Source of the DNA: Phycisphaerales bacterium
GTDB lineage: Bacteria > Planctomycetota > Phycisphaerae > UBA1845 > Fen-1342
Assembly: GCA_022839625.1 (NCBI GenBank)
Contig: JALHJL010000045.1
Coordinates: forward strand, 1 to 32,933
Direction of reading: 5' to 3'
Length of the DNA: 32,933 bases
The translations under genes were made by a program, and so were the position numbers. Shown piece after piece: positions 15,998-24,358 of this stretch. Below the pieces are notes generated by a model. That model ran no database searches. It worked only from the letters and a program-made list of their open reading frames with translations, and was not told the origin of the DNA. Every line of letters begins with the position of its first letter. Position 1 is the first letter of the stretch.

Positions 15998-18439
15998 GTG
16001 GCTGACGTATATTCGATGAGCTATGACGAGCGCAACGTTCTGGTGCTGGAGGGTACCGAGCACGTCCGCAAGCGCCCAAGCATGTACATCGGTGACACCG
16101 GGCTGCGCGGGCTGCATCACCTGGTGTACGAGGTCGTCGATAATTCGATCGACGAGGCCATGGCGGGCGCGTGCCAGAACATCGCCGTCGTGGTCTATGC
16201 CGACGGTAGCGTCAGCGTCGAGGACGACGGGCGCGGCTTCCCCGTGGGCATCAAGGAAGAGTACGGGATGTCGGCGCTCGAGCTGTGCCTGACGCGGCTC
16301 GGCGCGGGGGCCAAGTTCGACCGCGATTCGTACAAGGTCTCGGGCGGGCTGCACGGGGTCGGCGTGAGCGTCGTCAACGCCCTGTCCGAGTGGTTGCACG
16401 TACGGACCCAGCGAGACGGCCAGACCTGGATGATGTCGTTCCAGCGCGGCAAGACGGTCGCCCCGCTGGAGGCGGTCGGACCGGCGGACGGCACGGGTAC
16501 GCTGGTCCGCTTCAAGCCGGACGCGGAGGTTTTCCGCGAGGTCGAGTTTCATTATGACCTGCTGGCCAAGCGGCTGCGCGAGCTGGCGTACTTGAATTGC
16601 GGACTCGCGATCGCGTTGACGGATGAACGGGCCGGGCGGGCGGAGACGTTTCGCTTCGACGACGGGATCCGCGAATTCGTCAAGCACCTCAACGAGGGCA
16701 AGGAGCCGCTGCACAGCCCCCCGGTGTACTTCCGGCGCGAGGACGCCGCCCAGCGCCTGATCGTCGAGGTCGCCCTGCAATACACCGACAAGTACAACGA
16801 GACGATGCTGTCGTTCGTCAACAACATCAACACGGTCGAGGGCGGCACGCACCTGTCGGGCTTCCGGACCGGCCTGACGCGCACGCTGAACGCCTACGCG
16901 CGCAAGAACAACCTGCTGAAAACCAATGACCCGACGCCGAGCGGTGAGGACGTGCGCGAGGGGTTGACGGCCATCATCTCGGTGAAAGTCCCGGAGCCGC
17001 AGTTCGAGGGCCAGACCAAGACCAAGCTGGGCAACAGCGAGGTCGGCACCTTCGTCGAGACGACCGTCAACGAGATGCTCGGTAACTACCTGGAGGAACA
17101 CCCGGCCGACGCCAAGCGCATCGTGGGCAAGACGGTGCAGGCGTCCCTGGCCCGGGAGGCCGCCCGCAAGGCCCGCGAGACCGCCCGCAAGAGCGCCGTC
17201 GCCGGCGCCGGCTTGTCGCGGAAGCTCGTCGATTGCTCCAGCCGCGACGTGGATTCGACCGAGCTGTTCATCGTGGAGGGCGACTCGGCGGCCGGCTCGG
17301 CCAAGGGCTACCGCGACGCCCAGACGCAGGCCATCCTGCCCATCCGCGGCAAGATTCTCAACGTCGAGAAGGCCCGCCTGCACAAGGTGCTCAGCCACGA
17401 GGAAATCCTGGAGATCATCAAGGCGCTCGGGACCGGCATCGGCGAGGAGGACTTCGACCTTGCGAAGCTGCGCTACGGCCGGATCATCGTAATGACGGAC
17501 GCGGATGTGGACGGCTCGCACATCCGGACGCTGCTCCTGACGTTCTTCTTCCGGCACCTGCGGCCGTTGATCGACCGAGGCGTCATCTATATCGCCCAAC
17601 CGCCGTTGTATCAGCTTGCGAAGGGCAAGGCCCGCCAGTACCTGCTGGACGACGACGCCCTGAACGAGCGTCTCACCCAGCTCGGCCTCGCGCACGCCGC
17701 CCTGGAGGTCCAGCGCCCCGGGCAGCCCGCGGCCCGCCTGGAAGGCGACCGGCTGCGCGAGCTCATGCAACTGGTCGAGGAGATCGAGCGGCTGGCGCGC
17801 GTCCTGGCCCGGCGGGGCATCGTCTTCCGCGCTTTCGTCGAGAGCCGCGGCCCGGACGGGCAACTTCCGGTCATCCGGGCGCAAACGGACGATGAGGAGC
17901 GCTTCTTCTACACGGACGCGGAATTCAGCACGTACCGCGCCGAGGCGGCGGCGCGCGGCAAGGCCGTCGTCAAGGCGGAACTGGGCGAGGCACATCAGCT
18001 TCAGCGCTGCTTCGGCCGGCTGCATGAGTTCGGTTGCAGCGTGGAAGACCTGTTTGCGCGCCGCGAGGAGCTGATCACCGGCGACCTGAGTCCGGCCGTC
18101 TTCGTTCTGCTTGCGGCGCAAGGCGAACGCCGCGAGCTGGAGAACCTGGCGGCGCTGCCGGCGGGCGTGCGGTCCCTCGGCGCCCGCGGCTGGGAAGTGA
18201 AGCGCTTCAAGGGGCTCGGCGAGATGAACAAGGAGGAGCTGTGGGAAACCACGATGGACCCGGCGCACCGCGTCCTGCGCAAGGTGATCGTGGGCGAAGC
18301 CGGCGATGACCCCGAGCAGGCGGACATCGACGCGGTCGAGGCGGACCGCATGTTCAGCATTCTCATGGGCGAGAACGTCGAGCTGCGCCGCGCGTTCATC
18401 GAGCAGAACGCCATTCACGTCAAGAACCTGGATGTGTGA
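15998..18439 (+). CDS. gyrB: DNA gyrase subunit B
   Basis: GyrB is the ATPase subunit of gyrase, which adds negative supercoils. The protein of about 813 residues shows the GHKL ATP site: E45 and N49 in YEVVDNSIDEA, EDDGRGFPVG and SGGLHGVGVSVVNALS near 115-130. The TOPRIM part has EGDSAAGSAK near 427 and DADVDG near 501, followed by a family-type insertion of about 170 residues (roughly 550-730) as in E. coli GyrB, and the C-terminal FKGLGEMNKEELWETTMDP. GTG 15998 has GGAG six bases upstream; GTG 15980 and ATG 16016 are alternatives. gyrA is not in the window. Its stop overlaps the start of a truncated nucleotidyltransferase frame. Confidence 0.95.
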   Translation: MADVYSMSYDERNVLVLEGTEHVRKRPSMYIGDTGLRGLHHLVYEVVDNSIDEAMAGACQNIAVVVYADGSVSVEDDGRGFPVGIKEEYGMSALELCLTRLGAGAKFDRDSYKVSGGLHGVGVSVVNALSEWLHVRTQRDGQTWMMSFQRGKTVAPLEAVGPADGTGTLVRFKPDAEVFREVEFHYDLLAKRLRELAYLNCGLAIALTDERAGRAETFRFDDGIREFVKHLNEGKEPLHSPPVYFRREDAAQRLIVEVALQYTDKYNETMLSFVNNINTVEGGTHLSGFRTGLTRTLNAYARKNNLLKTNDPTPSGEDVREGLTAIISVKVPEPQFEGQTKTKLGNSEVGTFVETTVNEMLGNYLEEHPADAKRIVGKTVQASLAREAARKARETARKSAVAGAGLSRKLVDCSSRDVDSTELFIVEGDSAAGSAKGYRDAQTQAILPIRGKILNVEKARLHKVLSHEEILEIIKALGTGIGEEDFDLAKLRYGRIIVMTDADVDGSHIRTLLLTFFFRHLRPLIDRGVIYIAQPPLYQLAKGKARQYLLDDDALNERLTQLGLAHAALEVQRPGQPAARLEGDRLRELMQLVEEIERLARVLARRGIVFRAFVESRGPDGQLPVIRAQTDDEERFFYTDAEFSTYRAEAAARGKAVVKAELGEAHQLQRCFGRLHEFGCSVEDLFARREELITGDLSPAVFVLLAAQGERRELENLAALPAGVRSLGARGWEVKRFKGLGEMNKEELWETTMDPAHRVLRKVIVGEAGDDPEQADIDAVEADRMFSILMGENVELRRAFIEQNAIHVKNLDV

Positions 18440-18695
18440 GACCACCGCGGACCGAATCGTGGTAGCTCGAGACGCCATCCACGAGCTGGCCGGCCGGATC
18501 GCAGCGGCCTTTCAGCCCGAACGGATCATCCTGTTCGGCTCACACGCCCATCCGTCCGTTGATAAAAGGGCACAGGCACCGCAAGAAACCCACGTAGCGC
18601 TGCCACGAAGGCCCACCGGCGCGGAGCCAGTCCCGTTGTTCAACGGACACCCATGGAGATCCCACGCGCGACGGTTCCTGACCCTGCCCGCGTAA
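18432..18695 (+). pseudogene. Truncated MNT-type nucleotidyltransferase remnant
   Basis: The frame opens with ATG overlapping the gyrB stop and encodes RDAIHELAGRIAAAFQPERI then ILFGSHAHP (G36, S37). This is the start of a minimal nucleotidyltransferase domain (P-E-x-I-x-L-F-G-S-x-A), the family found in HEPN/MNT modules and kanamycin-type transferases. The next family motif, SDxDLLV, never appears: after codon 41 the sequence enters the 95-bp inverted-repeat element, and the frame then runs on without homology to 18695. The gene is therefore broken; whatever followed is gone or was displaced. No HEPN partner is seen nearby. Confidence 0.55.
18554..18648. mobile_element. 95-bp MITE- or REPIN-like element with imperfect terminal inverted repeats
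   Basis: The ends GTCCGTTGA (18554-18562) and TCAACGGAC (18640-18648) are perfect 9-bp inverted repeats. Continuing inward, GGG-CACAGGCACCGC on the left pairs partly with the complement of the right end (GGG-ACTGGCTCCGC), giving arms of about 28 bases. It has no coding capacity and sits exactly where the nucleotidyltransferase homology stops. A non-autonomous mobile or REP-type element is the simplest reading; no target duplication is obvious. Confidence 0.5.
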
Positions 18696-18717
18696 CCCCC
18701 TTCGGCTCCCCGCCCGA

Positions 18718-18723
18718 TATAAT
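18718..18723 (+). promoter_or_regulatory. Consensus -10 element for the NUDIX gene
   Basis: A perfect TATAAT lies about 60 bases before the proposed TTG start of the NUDIX hydrolase. No -35 match stands at the usual distance. Its position makes the in-frame ATG at 18653 an unlikely start. Confidence 0.4.
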
Positions 18724-18784
18724 CCTTGGTGCTCGACGGGCCCAGGCTGCCCGCGGGCCAGACACGAAAGGTACGGCGTTCGTC

Positions 18785-19312
18785 TTGACCAATTGCGAGA
18801 CGGTTTTCACGGGCCGCAAGTTTCACGTCGAACGCCGTACGTTCGAGCTCGGCGGCACGCCCCATGTGCACGACATCATCGTGCACCCCGGTGCGGCGGT
18901 GATTCTGCCGGTGCTGGACGACGGCCGGGTGGTGTTGATCCACAATTACCGCGAAGCAGTGGGCGAGGAGCTGCTGGAGCTGCCGGCGGGCACGCTGGAC
19001 GCGGGCGAGGCGCCGGTGGCGTGTGCGGCCCGCGAGCTGGCGGAAGAGACCGGCTATCGGGCGGGGCGCCTGGAGCCGCTGGTCAGCTTCTACTCGACCC
19101 CCGGCATTCTGACGGAGCGCATGCACGTTTTCGTCGCGACCGAGCTTACGCCGGGGCCGCCCGCGCGCGAGGCCGGCGAGCAGATTCGCCTCGCGCCGCT
19201 GCCACAGGCAGAGGCCCTGAGTGCCGTCCGGGATGGCCGCATCAGCGATGGCAAGACCATCCTGGCGCTGCTGTACTACGATCGTTTTGTGCGCGGCCGG
19301 GAGGAGCGGTGA
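18785..19312 (+). CDS. NUDIX hydrolase, ADP-ribose pyrophosphatase type
   Basis: A 175-residue NUDIX enzyme. The box GX5EX7REUXEEXGU is complete at 69-91 (GTLDAGE, then RELAEETGY). Upstream are DIIVHPGAAVILPVLDDGRVVL and the ELPAGTLDAGE leader typical of ADP-ribose pyrophosphatases, and downstream SFYSTPGILTERMHVFVA, which fits the NudF/ADPRase subgroup hydrolysing ADP-ribose to AMP and ribose-5-phosphate. The start is uncertain: TTG 18785 follows the TATAAT element and gives the family length; ATG 18653 lies before it and adds a tail without homology. Its stop shares one base with the ATG of the M50 protease, so the two are probably translated together. Confidence 0.8.
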   Translation: MTNCETVFTGRKFHVERRTFELGGTPHVHDIIVHPGAAVILPVLDDGRVVLIHNYREAVGEELLELPAGTLDAGEAPVACAARELAEETGYRAGRLEPLVSFYSTPGILTERMHVFVATELTPGPPAREAGEQIRLAPLPQAEALSAVRDGRISDGKTILALLYYDRFVRGREER

Positions 19313-20364
19313 TGAACTTCCTGAACGGCTCCCTCAGGATCGGCCGCGTGGCCGGGATCGACATCCGGGTCCACGTCCTGTTCGTGATCTGGATTGCCTA
19401 CCGGCTGTTTACCGAGCGTGGCAGCGTCGCCCACGAGGCGTTGTTCCTCGGCCTGCTGTTCGGCATCGTACTGCTGCACGAGTTCGGGCACTGCTTCGGT
19501 GCGCGGGCCGTCGGCGGGTATGCGGAGAACATCCTGATGTGGCCGCTCGGTGGACTGGCGTACGCGCACGCCCCGATGCGGCCGTGGCCGCAGTTTGTCA
19601 CGGTGGCCGCCGGACCGCTCGTCAACGTCGTGCTTTGCCTGCTTGCGGCGGGCGTGATCTTCGCCGGTTCGGGCGGGACCGTGCTGCCGGGGGTCAACCC
19701 GTTGCATCCGGCCCTGCACGTTGTGCGTGAGCAGCCCCAGTTTCCGTTGCTGTTCGGGGATGCAGGCTTTCGTTTCCTCTTCATCTTCTACCACGTCAAC
19801 CTGTTCCTGCTGGCGTTCAACCTGCTGCCGATCTTCCCGCTGGACGGCGGCCAGATCTTCCACGCGATCATCTGGCCGTTCGTCGGCTTGCAGCGCGCCA
19901 GCATCATCGCCTGCCAGGTCGGGCTCGTCGGGTGCGCGCTCCTGGGTTTCTGGGGCCTGCAGTCCGGCGGCGGCGGAATGCTGATCTTCATCGCGATCTT
20001 CGGGGGCCTGACCTGCTGGCAGCGGCTCCAGGCCGCTCGGCAAGGGTGGCTGATCGAGGACCCGGTGTACGCCCGGCGCCAAACCGGCCGATCGGACGGC
20101 GGGCTGTGGGCGCGCTTGTTCCGAACCAGGCGCCGCCCGCCGAAACCGGCCCGGCCGATCGAGTTTCCGAATCCGAACCCCGGCGGTTGGGAGGCGCGCG
20201 AGGAGGACCGCGCCGCCGAAGAGACAGAGCTGGACCGCATCCTGAAGAAGGTCTCCGAGCACGGCGTGGGCAGCCTGAGCTACGTGGAGCGACAAACGCT
20301 CGAGCGCATCACGCGGGAGCGGCGGGAGGAGGAGCGTGAGCTGGAGCGCGGGCCCCGTCGTTAG
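19312..20364 (+). CDS. Site-2 protease family (M50) membrane metalloprotease
   Basis: A 350-residue membrane protein of the M50 site-2 protease family, which cleaves substrates within or near the membrane. The zinc motif HEFGH is at 56-60 in a hydrophobic segment, and the third ligand region reads NLLPIFPLDGGQ near 170-181 (D178). Several further hydrophobic segments are present. After the membrane part comes a charged cytoplasmic tail ending in LDRILKKVSEHGVGSLSYVE then RQTLERI, which resembles a small C-terminal domain (DUF6576-like) seen on rhomboid and M50 proteases. ATG 19312 overlaps the NUDIX stop by one base and has GAGGAG upstream. No PDZ domain or anti-sigma partner is nearby, so the substrate is unknown. 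Confidence 0.87.
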   Translation: MNFLNGSLRIGRVAGIDIRVHVLFVIWIAYRLFTERGSVAHEALFLGLLFGIVLLHEFGHCFGARAVGGYAENILMWPLGGLAYAHAPMRPWPQFVTVAAGPLVNVVLCLLAAGVIFAGSGGTVLPGVNPLHPALHVVREQPQFPLLFGDAGFRFLFIFYHVNLFLLAFNLLPIFPLDGGQIFHAIIWPFVGLQRASIIACQVGLVGCALLGFWGLQSGGGGMLIFIAIFGGLTCWQRLQAARQGWLIEDPVYARRQTGRSDGGLWARLFRTRRRPPKPARPIEFPNPNPGGWEAREEDRAAEETELDRILKKVSEHGVGSLSYVERQTLERITRERREEERELERGPRR

Positions 20365-20603
20365 TGAGACGCCGTGCGCGGTGAAGAGCGCCGTCGCACC
20401 AAGGCGGGCGGGCACCGTCCCAGGCGGCACGACACATCGCTTGCTTGACGCGCCGGATAGCATGATGGCGTAGGGAGAACGGGGAGCCGCGGGGCTGCGG
20501 TCGTCCCATAATGTTCGCGCCGCCGTACGCGGCCGCGCTTGGACGGCGGCGCGGAGGGCGGCCCAGCGACCCGGCGGGCCTGGGATCCACCCGAGGAGAA
20601 CGA

Positions 20604-21758
20604 ATGACCACCCGCTGTACGCGACGCCAGTTCATCGGGAGTACCCTCCATGGTGGCCTCGCGCTCGGAGCAGGACACCTCCTGTCGGGGTGCGGGACTC
20701 CCGCGCCTTATCGTCCGTCGCCGGACGACGCGCCCGTGGACGCGACCGCCCGTGTCGTGGCGGTGCGTGGGGACGACCTGGCGGCGATGGCCCGCGAGTT
20801 GGTGGAGCACCTGGGCGGCATGTCCGCGATCGTTCGCGCCGGCGAGTCCGTGTTCATCAAGCCCAACGTAGGCGGACTGAGCGTGATCCCCGGCGACTCG
20901 TTCGCCAACGGCGAGAGCACGAAGATCGAGATCGTGACCGCGATCGCCGAAGAATGCCTGAAGGCGGGGGCCGCGCGCGTGACGATCGGCGAAGGCGGGC
21001 TGACGCGAAGTTTCTCCTGGGAATTGGCGACGACCCTCGATCACTCCACGAACCTGGTGCGCGAGGTCGAGCGGCTGAATGCCGCCTATCCGGGGCGCGT
21101 AGAGCTCGCGTGCCTGATCGCGGATTCGCCGGCGTGGGACCCGCTGCCTTCGCCGCACACGGACCTGGGCCAGATCTTCGTCTCCAGCCTCGTCACGCGG
21201 GCGGACCGGGTGATCTCGATCGCGCCGATCAAGACGCACCGCTGGTCCGTGACGACCGGCACGATGAAGAACTTCGTCGGCACGACCTCCTTCGAGCAGT
21301 ACGGCAGTGGCATGAGTTGGCGGATCGGCCTGCACAATGCCGCCGGCGGCGTGATCCAGTGCTTCGTGGACATCGTGGCGGCCCTGAAGCCTGACCTGGC
21401 CATCATTGATGGGTCGATCTGCTGCGAGGGCAACGGCCCGCACGTCTACCCCGGGTGGTGGGGCACCACCGTAGACGTCCGGGACCGGCTCGGGTCGTGG
21501 TTTCTGCTGGGCGGCACCGACTCGGTGGCCGTCGATGCCACGGCAACCCGCATCATTGGGCAGGCGGTGGAGCAGGTTCCTTACCTGGTGCGCGCCGATG
21601 AGCAGGGGGTCGGCCAGACGCAAGCGGACAAGATCGAGATGGTCGGCGCAGCGCTGCAAGAGCTACAGATGAAATGGGTCCCGGCCGAACCGACCGAGGG
21701 ATTCAGCGAAGTCATCCTGCCCGCCTTGATCATGTGGGGCCTGAGCGGCGGGCGATAG
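20604..21758 (+). CDS. Tat-exported lipoprotein with DUF362 domain
   Basis: A 384-residue protein of the DUF362 family, whose function is not established. The N-terminus has a twin-arginine signal TRRQFIG followed by a hydrophobic run and the lipobox LLSGC, so it is probably exported folded and lipid-anchored. DUF362 features are VFIKPNVGG, ITAIAEECLKAGAARVTIGEG-like helix-turn, ISIAPIKTHRWSVTTGTMKN and a late LLGGTDSVAVDATATRIIG. The mature part has few cysteines and lacks a ferredoxin-type CxxCxxC cluster sometimes fused to the family. ATG 20604 has GAGGAG at good spacing. It stands alone, 240 bases after the M50 gene. Confidence 0.85.
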   Translation: MTTRCTRRQFIGSTLHGGLALGAGHLLSGCGTPAPYRPSPDDAPVDATARVVAVRGDDLAAMARELVEHLGGMSAIVRAGESVFIKPNVGGLSVIPGDSFANGESTKIEIVTAIAEECLKAGAARVTIGEGGLTRSFSWELATTLDHSTNLVREVERLNAAYPGRVELACLIADSPAWDPLPSPHTDLGQIFVSSLVTRADRVISIAPIKTHRWSVTTGTMKNFVGTTSFEQYGSGMSWRIGLHNAAGGVIQCFVDIVAALKPDLAIIDGSICCEGNGPHVYPGWWGTTVDVRDRLGSWFLLGGTDSVAVDATATRIIGQAVEQVPYLVRADEQGVGQTQADKIEMVGAALQELQMKWVPAEPTEGFSEVILPALIMWGLSGGR

Positions 21759-21973
21759 ACGCAATCCCACGTTTCCCCGCCCTCTTCGGGAAAGGTTGTC
21801 GCCGGGCGCGATCCGATGCACCGCCGCATTCTCCACGACCGTGCATCGCGCACCGCACCGGGCGATAGAGGCTGCGCGTGCCAGCGTTCTTCCGGGTCGC
21901 CTCGCCCTGTCCGGGCGCGTGGTACGGCTGGTTGTGCAACGGGCGCGGACCGGGCGTGGGACCCTGGTGTCTG

Positions 21974-22096
21974 CTATTGCCCGAGGTTGGCGGGCAACGT
22001 GGCGCAGTCCACCTGCACGCCGTTCTCGTAGCACACGCGCTCGACGGTCGTCGGCATCGTCACGTCGCGCAGCGCCCAGCCCGCCGCGCCGTCGCT
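21974..22096 (-). pseudogene. C-terminal fragment of an unidentified gene
   Basis: Reading leftward from 22096, 40 codons encode SDGAAGWALRDVTMPTTVER then VCYENGVQVDCATLPANLGQ and stop at TAG. Nearly every codon ends in G or C, as in the real genes here, and no start codon precedes the fragment in context. At its upstream end the frame runs into GGGGAGGCCCCCTCC and palindromic repeats, so the rest of the gene is missing. I cannot name the family. It is likely the surviving tail of a gene cut by a repeat insertion or rearrangement. Confidence 0.45.
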
Positions 22097-22117
22097 GGGT
22101 GGAGGGGGCCTCCCCTT

Positions 22118-22185
22118 GTGACAGTGCTCTTGAGCAGTGTCTTTCCCCCGGGCGAGGTGGGCGTCTCCGCCCGCCGGCGACGCCC
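22118..22185. repeat. Palindromic intergenic repeats beside the gene fragment
   Basis: Two hairpin-forming segments lie in a row. CAGTGCTC-TT-GAGCAGTG (about 22119-22136) is an inverted repeat with one mismatch per arm pair. GGGCGTC (22159-22165) and GACGCCC (22179-22185) are perfect 7-bp arms around a 13-base loop. Such paired elements resemble REP-type extragenic repeats. The second could also act as a terminator for the beta-helix gene, which ends 28 bases away. Confidence 0.4.
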
Positions 22186-22213
22186 GGCCCGCGTCCCCGG
22201 TCTCAACGGCCTG

Positions 22214-23590
22214 CTACGGACTCGTCAGTCGTGCTACAAAAGGGTTGATGTCCCCGAAGGAGCCGGCGCCGTAGGTCCCGTCGCCGTTCACGTCCCCGAT
22301 CTCCGGCGCGCAATCGGGGAAGACGGCCTGCCAGCCGGCGAAATTGGACAGATAGAGGACAAACGGGTTGATGTCGCCGAAGTCGATCCGGCCGTCGCAA
22401 TTCACGTCGCCGAAGGGCACCTCGTAGGCCCCCATGTCGACCGCCGAGCGCACGACGCGCGGGCATCCGTCGAGGTCCCGGTTGCCGAGGGGCACGGACG
22501 TGTTGCTGCCGGAGTCGACGCACGGGGACCCGGGGGCGAGGTGGTAGTCGTCGAGCGCCGGATCGACGAAGTCCGGGTCGGCATCGATGTTGCCGCCGAC
22601 GGCGGGGTAGTCTTCGATGTTGTTATAGTGCGTGTAGTAGGCCTTGTTCTCCCAAAGCTGGCTGTGCATGTACACGATGCCGGGGTCATTGTCGCGGATG
22701 ATGTTGTTGGTCAGCACCGGCTTGGCGATGAAGTTCAGCACGGCACATGATTCGATGTAGGGATTCTGCTCGTTGTGGATTGCGTTCCCGACGATGGTGT
22801 TGTTGACAATCTGCGGGTACGAGTACGCACAGTAGACAGCGCCGGCGTTCTGGAGAGCATGATTGCCCACGATGAGATTGCCGACCAGGGCGACGTTGGC
22901 CTGACGGTACAGGAAACACGCGCCGCCGTAGTCCGCGACGTTATTCCGGAAGATGCAATTCTCGATCGTCAGCCCGGAGAAGCCGCACACGGACACGGCC
23001 CCGCCCCCGTAAGGATGTGGGCCGGCGCCCCCGCCCGTCGCCTTGCTGTACTCGAGTACGCAGTACGCGAGCCGGGACGGTACATTGGTGGCCGCCGTCT
23101 GGTCGAACCGGACCCCGTTCCAGCAGCCCGTGTGCGACTCGTCGATCCGGAATTGGTCCGGCTGGTCCGTGGTGAACACAATCCGGGCATCCGGCGTACC
23201 GACGGCGAGGAGCGTCCCGGCGACGGCCAGGCAGTAGTAATCCTGGAATTCCACCCGCGCCGGGGGCGTGATGGTGAGAACGACGCCGTCCTTCACCGTA
23301 ACATCCCCCACCACCCGAACCAGGTCCGCGTTCCAGGTGGTGTCCGCGGCGATCGTGCCGGGGACCTCGATCACGTCGCGGCGCTGCCGGTTGCCCGGCG
23401 TATCGGGCAGCGCTTCGGCGCCGCGGGGCGGGCGCGCCGGCCTGGCGAACGTCTGGCAACCGTAGGCGACCGCCGGCGAGCCCGGAGCCGGACGGTAGTC
23501 GCCGCTTTCCGGGTCCATCAGTTGCGGGTCAAGCCCGATGACGTTGTAGTAGGGTGCCGAACCGGCCCCAGCCCAGGCGAAGGGCTCCAC
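22214..23590 (-). CDS. C-terminal part of a TGA-split secreted beta-helix protein, with dockerin-like tag
   Basis: This 458-codon frame continues, in the same frame and with no gap, the product that ends at TGA 23591-23593; the GTG at 23590 has no Shine-Dalgarno and is unlikely to be a real start. It contains NVIGLDPQLMDPESGDYRPA (a frequent end module of parallel beta-helix proteins in this phylum), then right-handed beta-helix repeats (LTIENCIFRNN, LVGNLIVGN, IVNNTIVGN, LTNNIIRDN), then a second DPDFVDPALDDYHLAPGSPC module and the 62-residue Ca-loop tag. If the TGA is real in the genome, this half is probably not made, or only by readthrough. The intact ancestor would be a 691-residue exported protein. 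Confidence 0.65.
   Translation of the reverse strand: MEPFAWAGAGSAPYYNVIGLDPQLMDPESGDYRPAPGSPAVAYGCQTFARPARPPRGAEALPDTPGNRQRRDVIEVPGTIAADTTWNADLVRVVGDVTVKDGVVLTITPPARVEFQDYYCLAVAGTLLAVGTPDARIVFTTDQPDQFRIDESHTGCWNGVRFDQTAATNVPSRLAYCVLEYSKATGGGAGPHPYGGGAVSVCGFSGLTIENCIFRNNVADYGGACFLYRQANVALVGNLIVGNHALQNAGAVYCAYSYPQIVNNTIVGNAIHNEQNPYIESCAVLNFIAKPVLTNNIIRDNDPGIVYMHSQLWENKAYYTHYNNIEDYPAVGGNIDADPDFVDPALDDYHLAPGSPCVDSGSNTSVPLGNRDLDGCPRVVRSAVDMGAYEVPFGDVNCDGRIDFGDINPFVLYLSNFAGWQAVFPDCAPEIGDVNGDGTYGAGSFGDINPFVARLTSP
22217..22420 (-). other. Dockerin-like C-terminal tag, copy 2 (beta-helix protein)
   Basis: Encodes GDVNCDGRIDFGDINPFV, the YLSNFAGWQ linker, a Cys, GDVNGDGTY and a second FGDINPFV, ending three residues after ARL. 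It is close to copy 1 even at the DNA level. Confidence 0.75.
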
Positions 23591-24289
23591 TCAGCCGTAG
23601 TCGCACAGCACGCTGAAATGGTGCAGCAGATCGGCGTTCGTGGCCGGGTCGGAATGATACGACCAGTTGTGAAAGGCGCTTGGGCCGCCTTGCAGGCTGA
23701 GGGAGAAGCTTGCTCCGGTGGGGAGCCAGTCGCTGGCGATCCCGGTCAGGTACATGAAGTCCGGCCCTGTGTTCACCGCGTCCACCACGATGTTCCGCTC
23801 GATCAACACCGTCTCGCCGCACCGGAACACGCGAACACCGTAGTCGTGGGGCTGGTAGAAGGTGACGAAGCGGACCGAGCCCGCCGGGATCAAGCCCAGC
23901 CCGTCGCCGTCATAGCCGCGGTACTTAACGTCTCCGTGGAGGATGACGCAATCCTCGATGTCCAAGCGGTTGGTGCAATACGCGATGCAGATTTCCCCGC
24001 CCTGCAAGTCCAGAACGGCGCCGTTGCCGACGATGCGGACGTCCGCTCCGAGGCCCTCGAACTCGGCCGTGATGCGGTTGAACGTCGCGCCGATCCACAG
24101 CCCGCCGGTGTACGTCACCCCCGTCTCCAACACGAGGCACTTGTCGTAGCCGGCGGCCGGCGATGCCAGGTCGTACATCCGCCTCAGCGAGTCCGCGCGG
24201 GCTCCCGACGCCGACAGCGCCGCGATGCAAAGCAGAGCGGCCAGCACCCCCGGGGTCGTATGCCGCAGACGGTCCTCGCGCCAACGCAT
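23591..24289 (-). CDS. N-terminal part of the TGA-split secreted beta-helix protein
   Basis: A 232-residue product. It starts with a clear signal peptide: basic RWREDRLRH, hydrophobic VLAALLCIAALSA, and a cut near SGARA. The mature part has LVLETGVTYTGGLWIGATFN, VRIVGNGAVLDLQGGE and LDIEDCVILHGDV, typical of right-handed beta-helix (pectate-lyase-like) secreted proteins that bind or act on polysaccharides. It ends HHFSVLCDYG at a TGA, beyond which the frame continues at once with VEPFAWAGAG. The context (YG-x-EPFAW) suggests the TGA replaces a Trp TGG codon. ATG 24289 follows a weak CAGG. A TATAAT promoter element lies about 70 bases upstream. Confidence 0.7.
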   Translation of the reverse strand: MRWREDRLRHTTPGVLAALLCIAALSASGARADSLRRMYDLASPAAGYDKCLVLETGVTYTGGLWIGATFNRITAEFEGLGADVRIVGNGAVLDLQGGEICIAYCTNRLDIEDCVILHGDVKYRGYDGDGLGLIPAGSVRFVTFYQPHDYGVRVFRCGETVLIERNIVVDAVNTGPDFMYLTGIASDWLPTGASFSLSLQGGPSAFHNWSYHSDPATNADLLHHFSVLCDYG

Positions 24290-24358
24290 CGTCGTACCTG
24301 CCGTGCGACCGCGCGCCAGCCGCTCGCACTCGACGAACGAAGCACGCGCCGGACTGCC

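Noticed and set aside
15587..18478. A 963-codon open frame on the minus strand opposite dciA and gyrB
   Set aside because: It is antisense to clear dciA and gyrB, has no family motifs, and its composition is the mirror of high-GC codon use.
23591..23593. Selenocysteine at the in-frame TGA
   Set aside because: No SECIS-like hairpin was evident just after the codon, the protein family is not a redox enzyme, and a Trp codon fits the context better.
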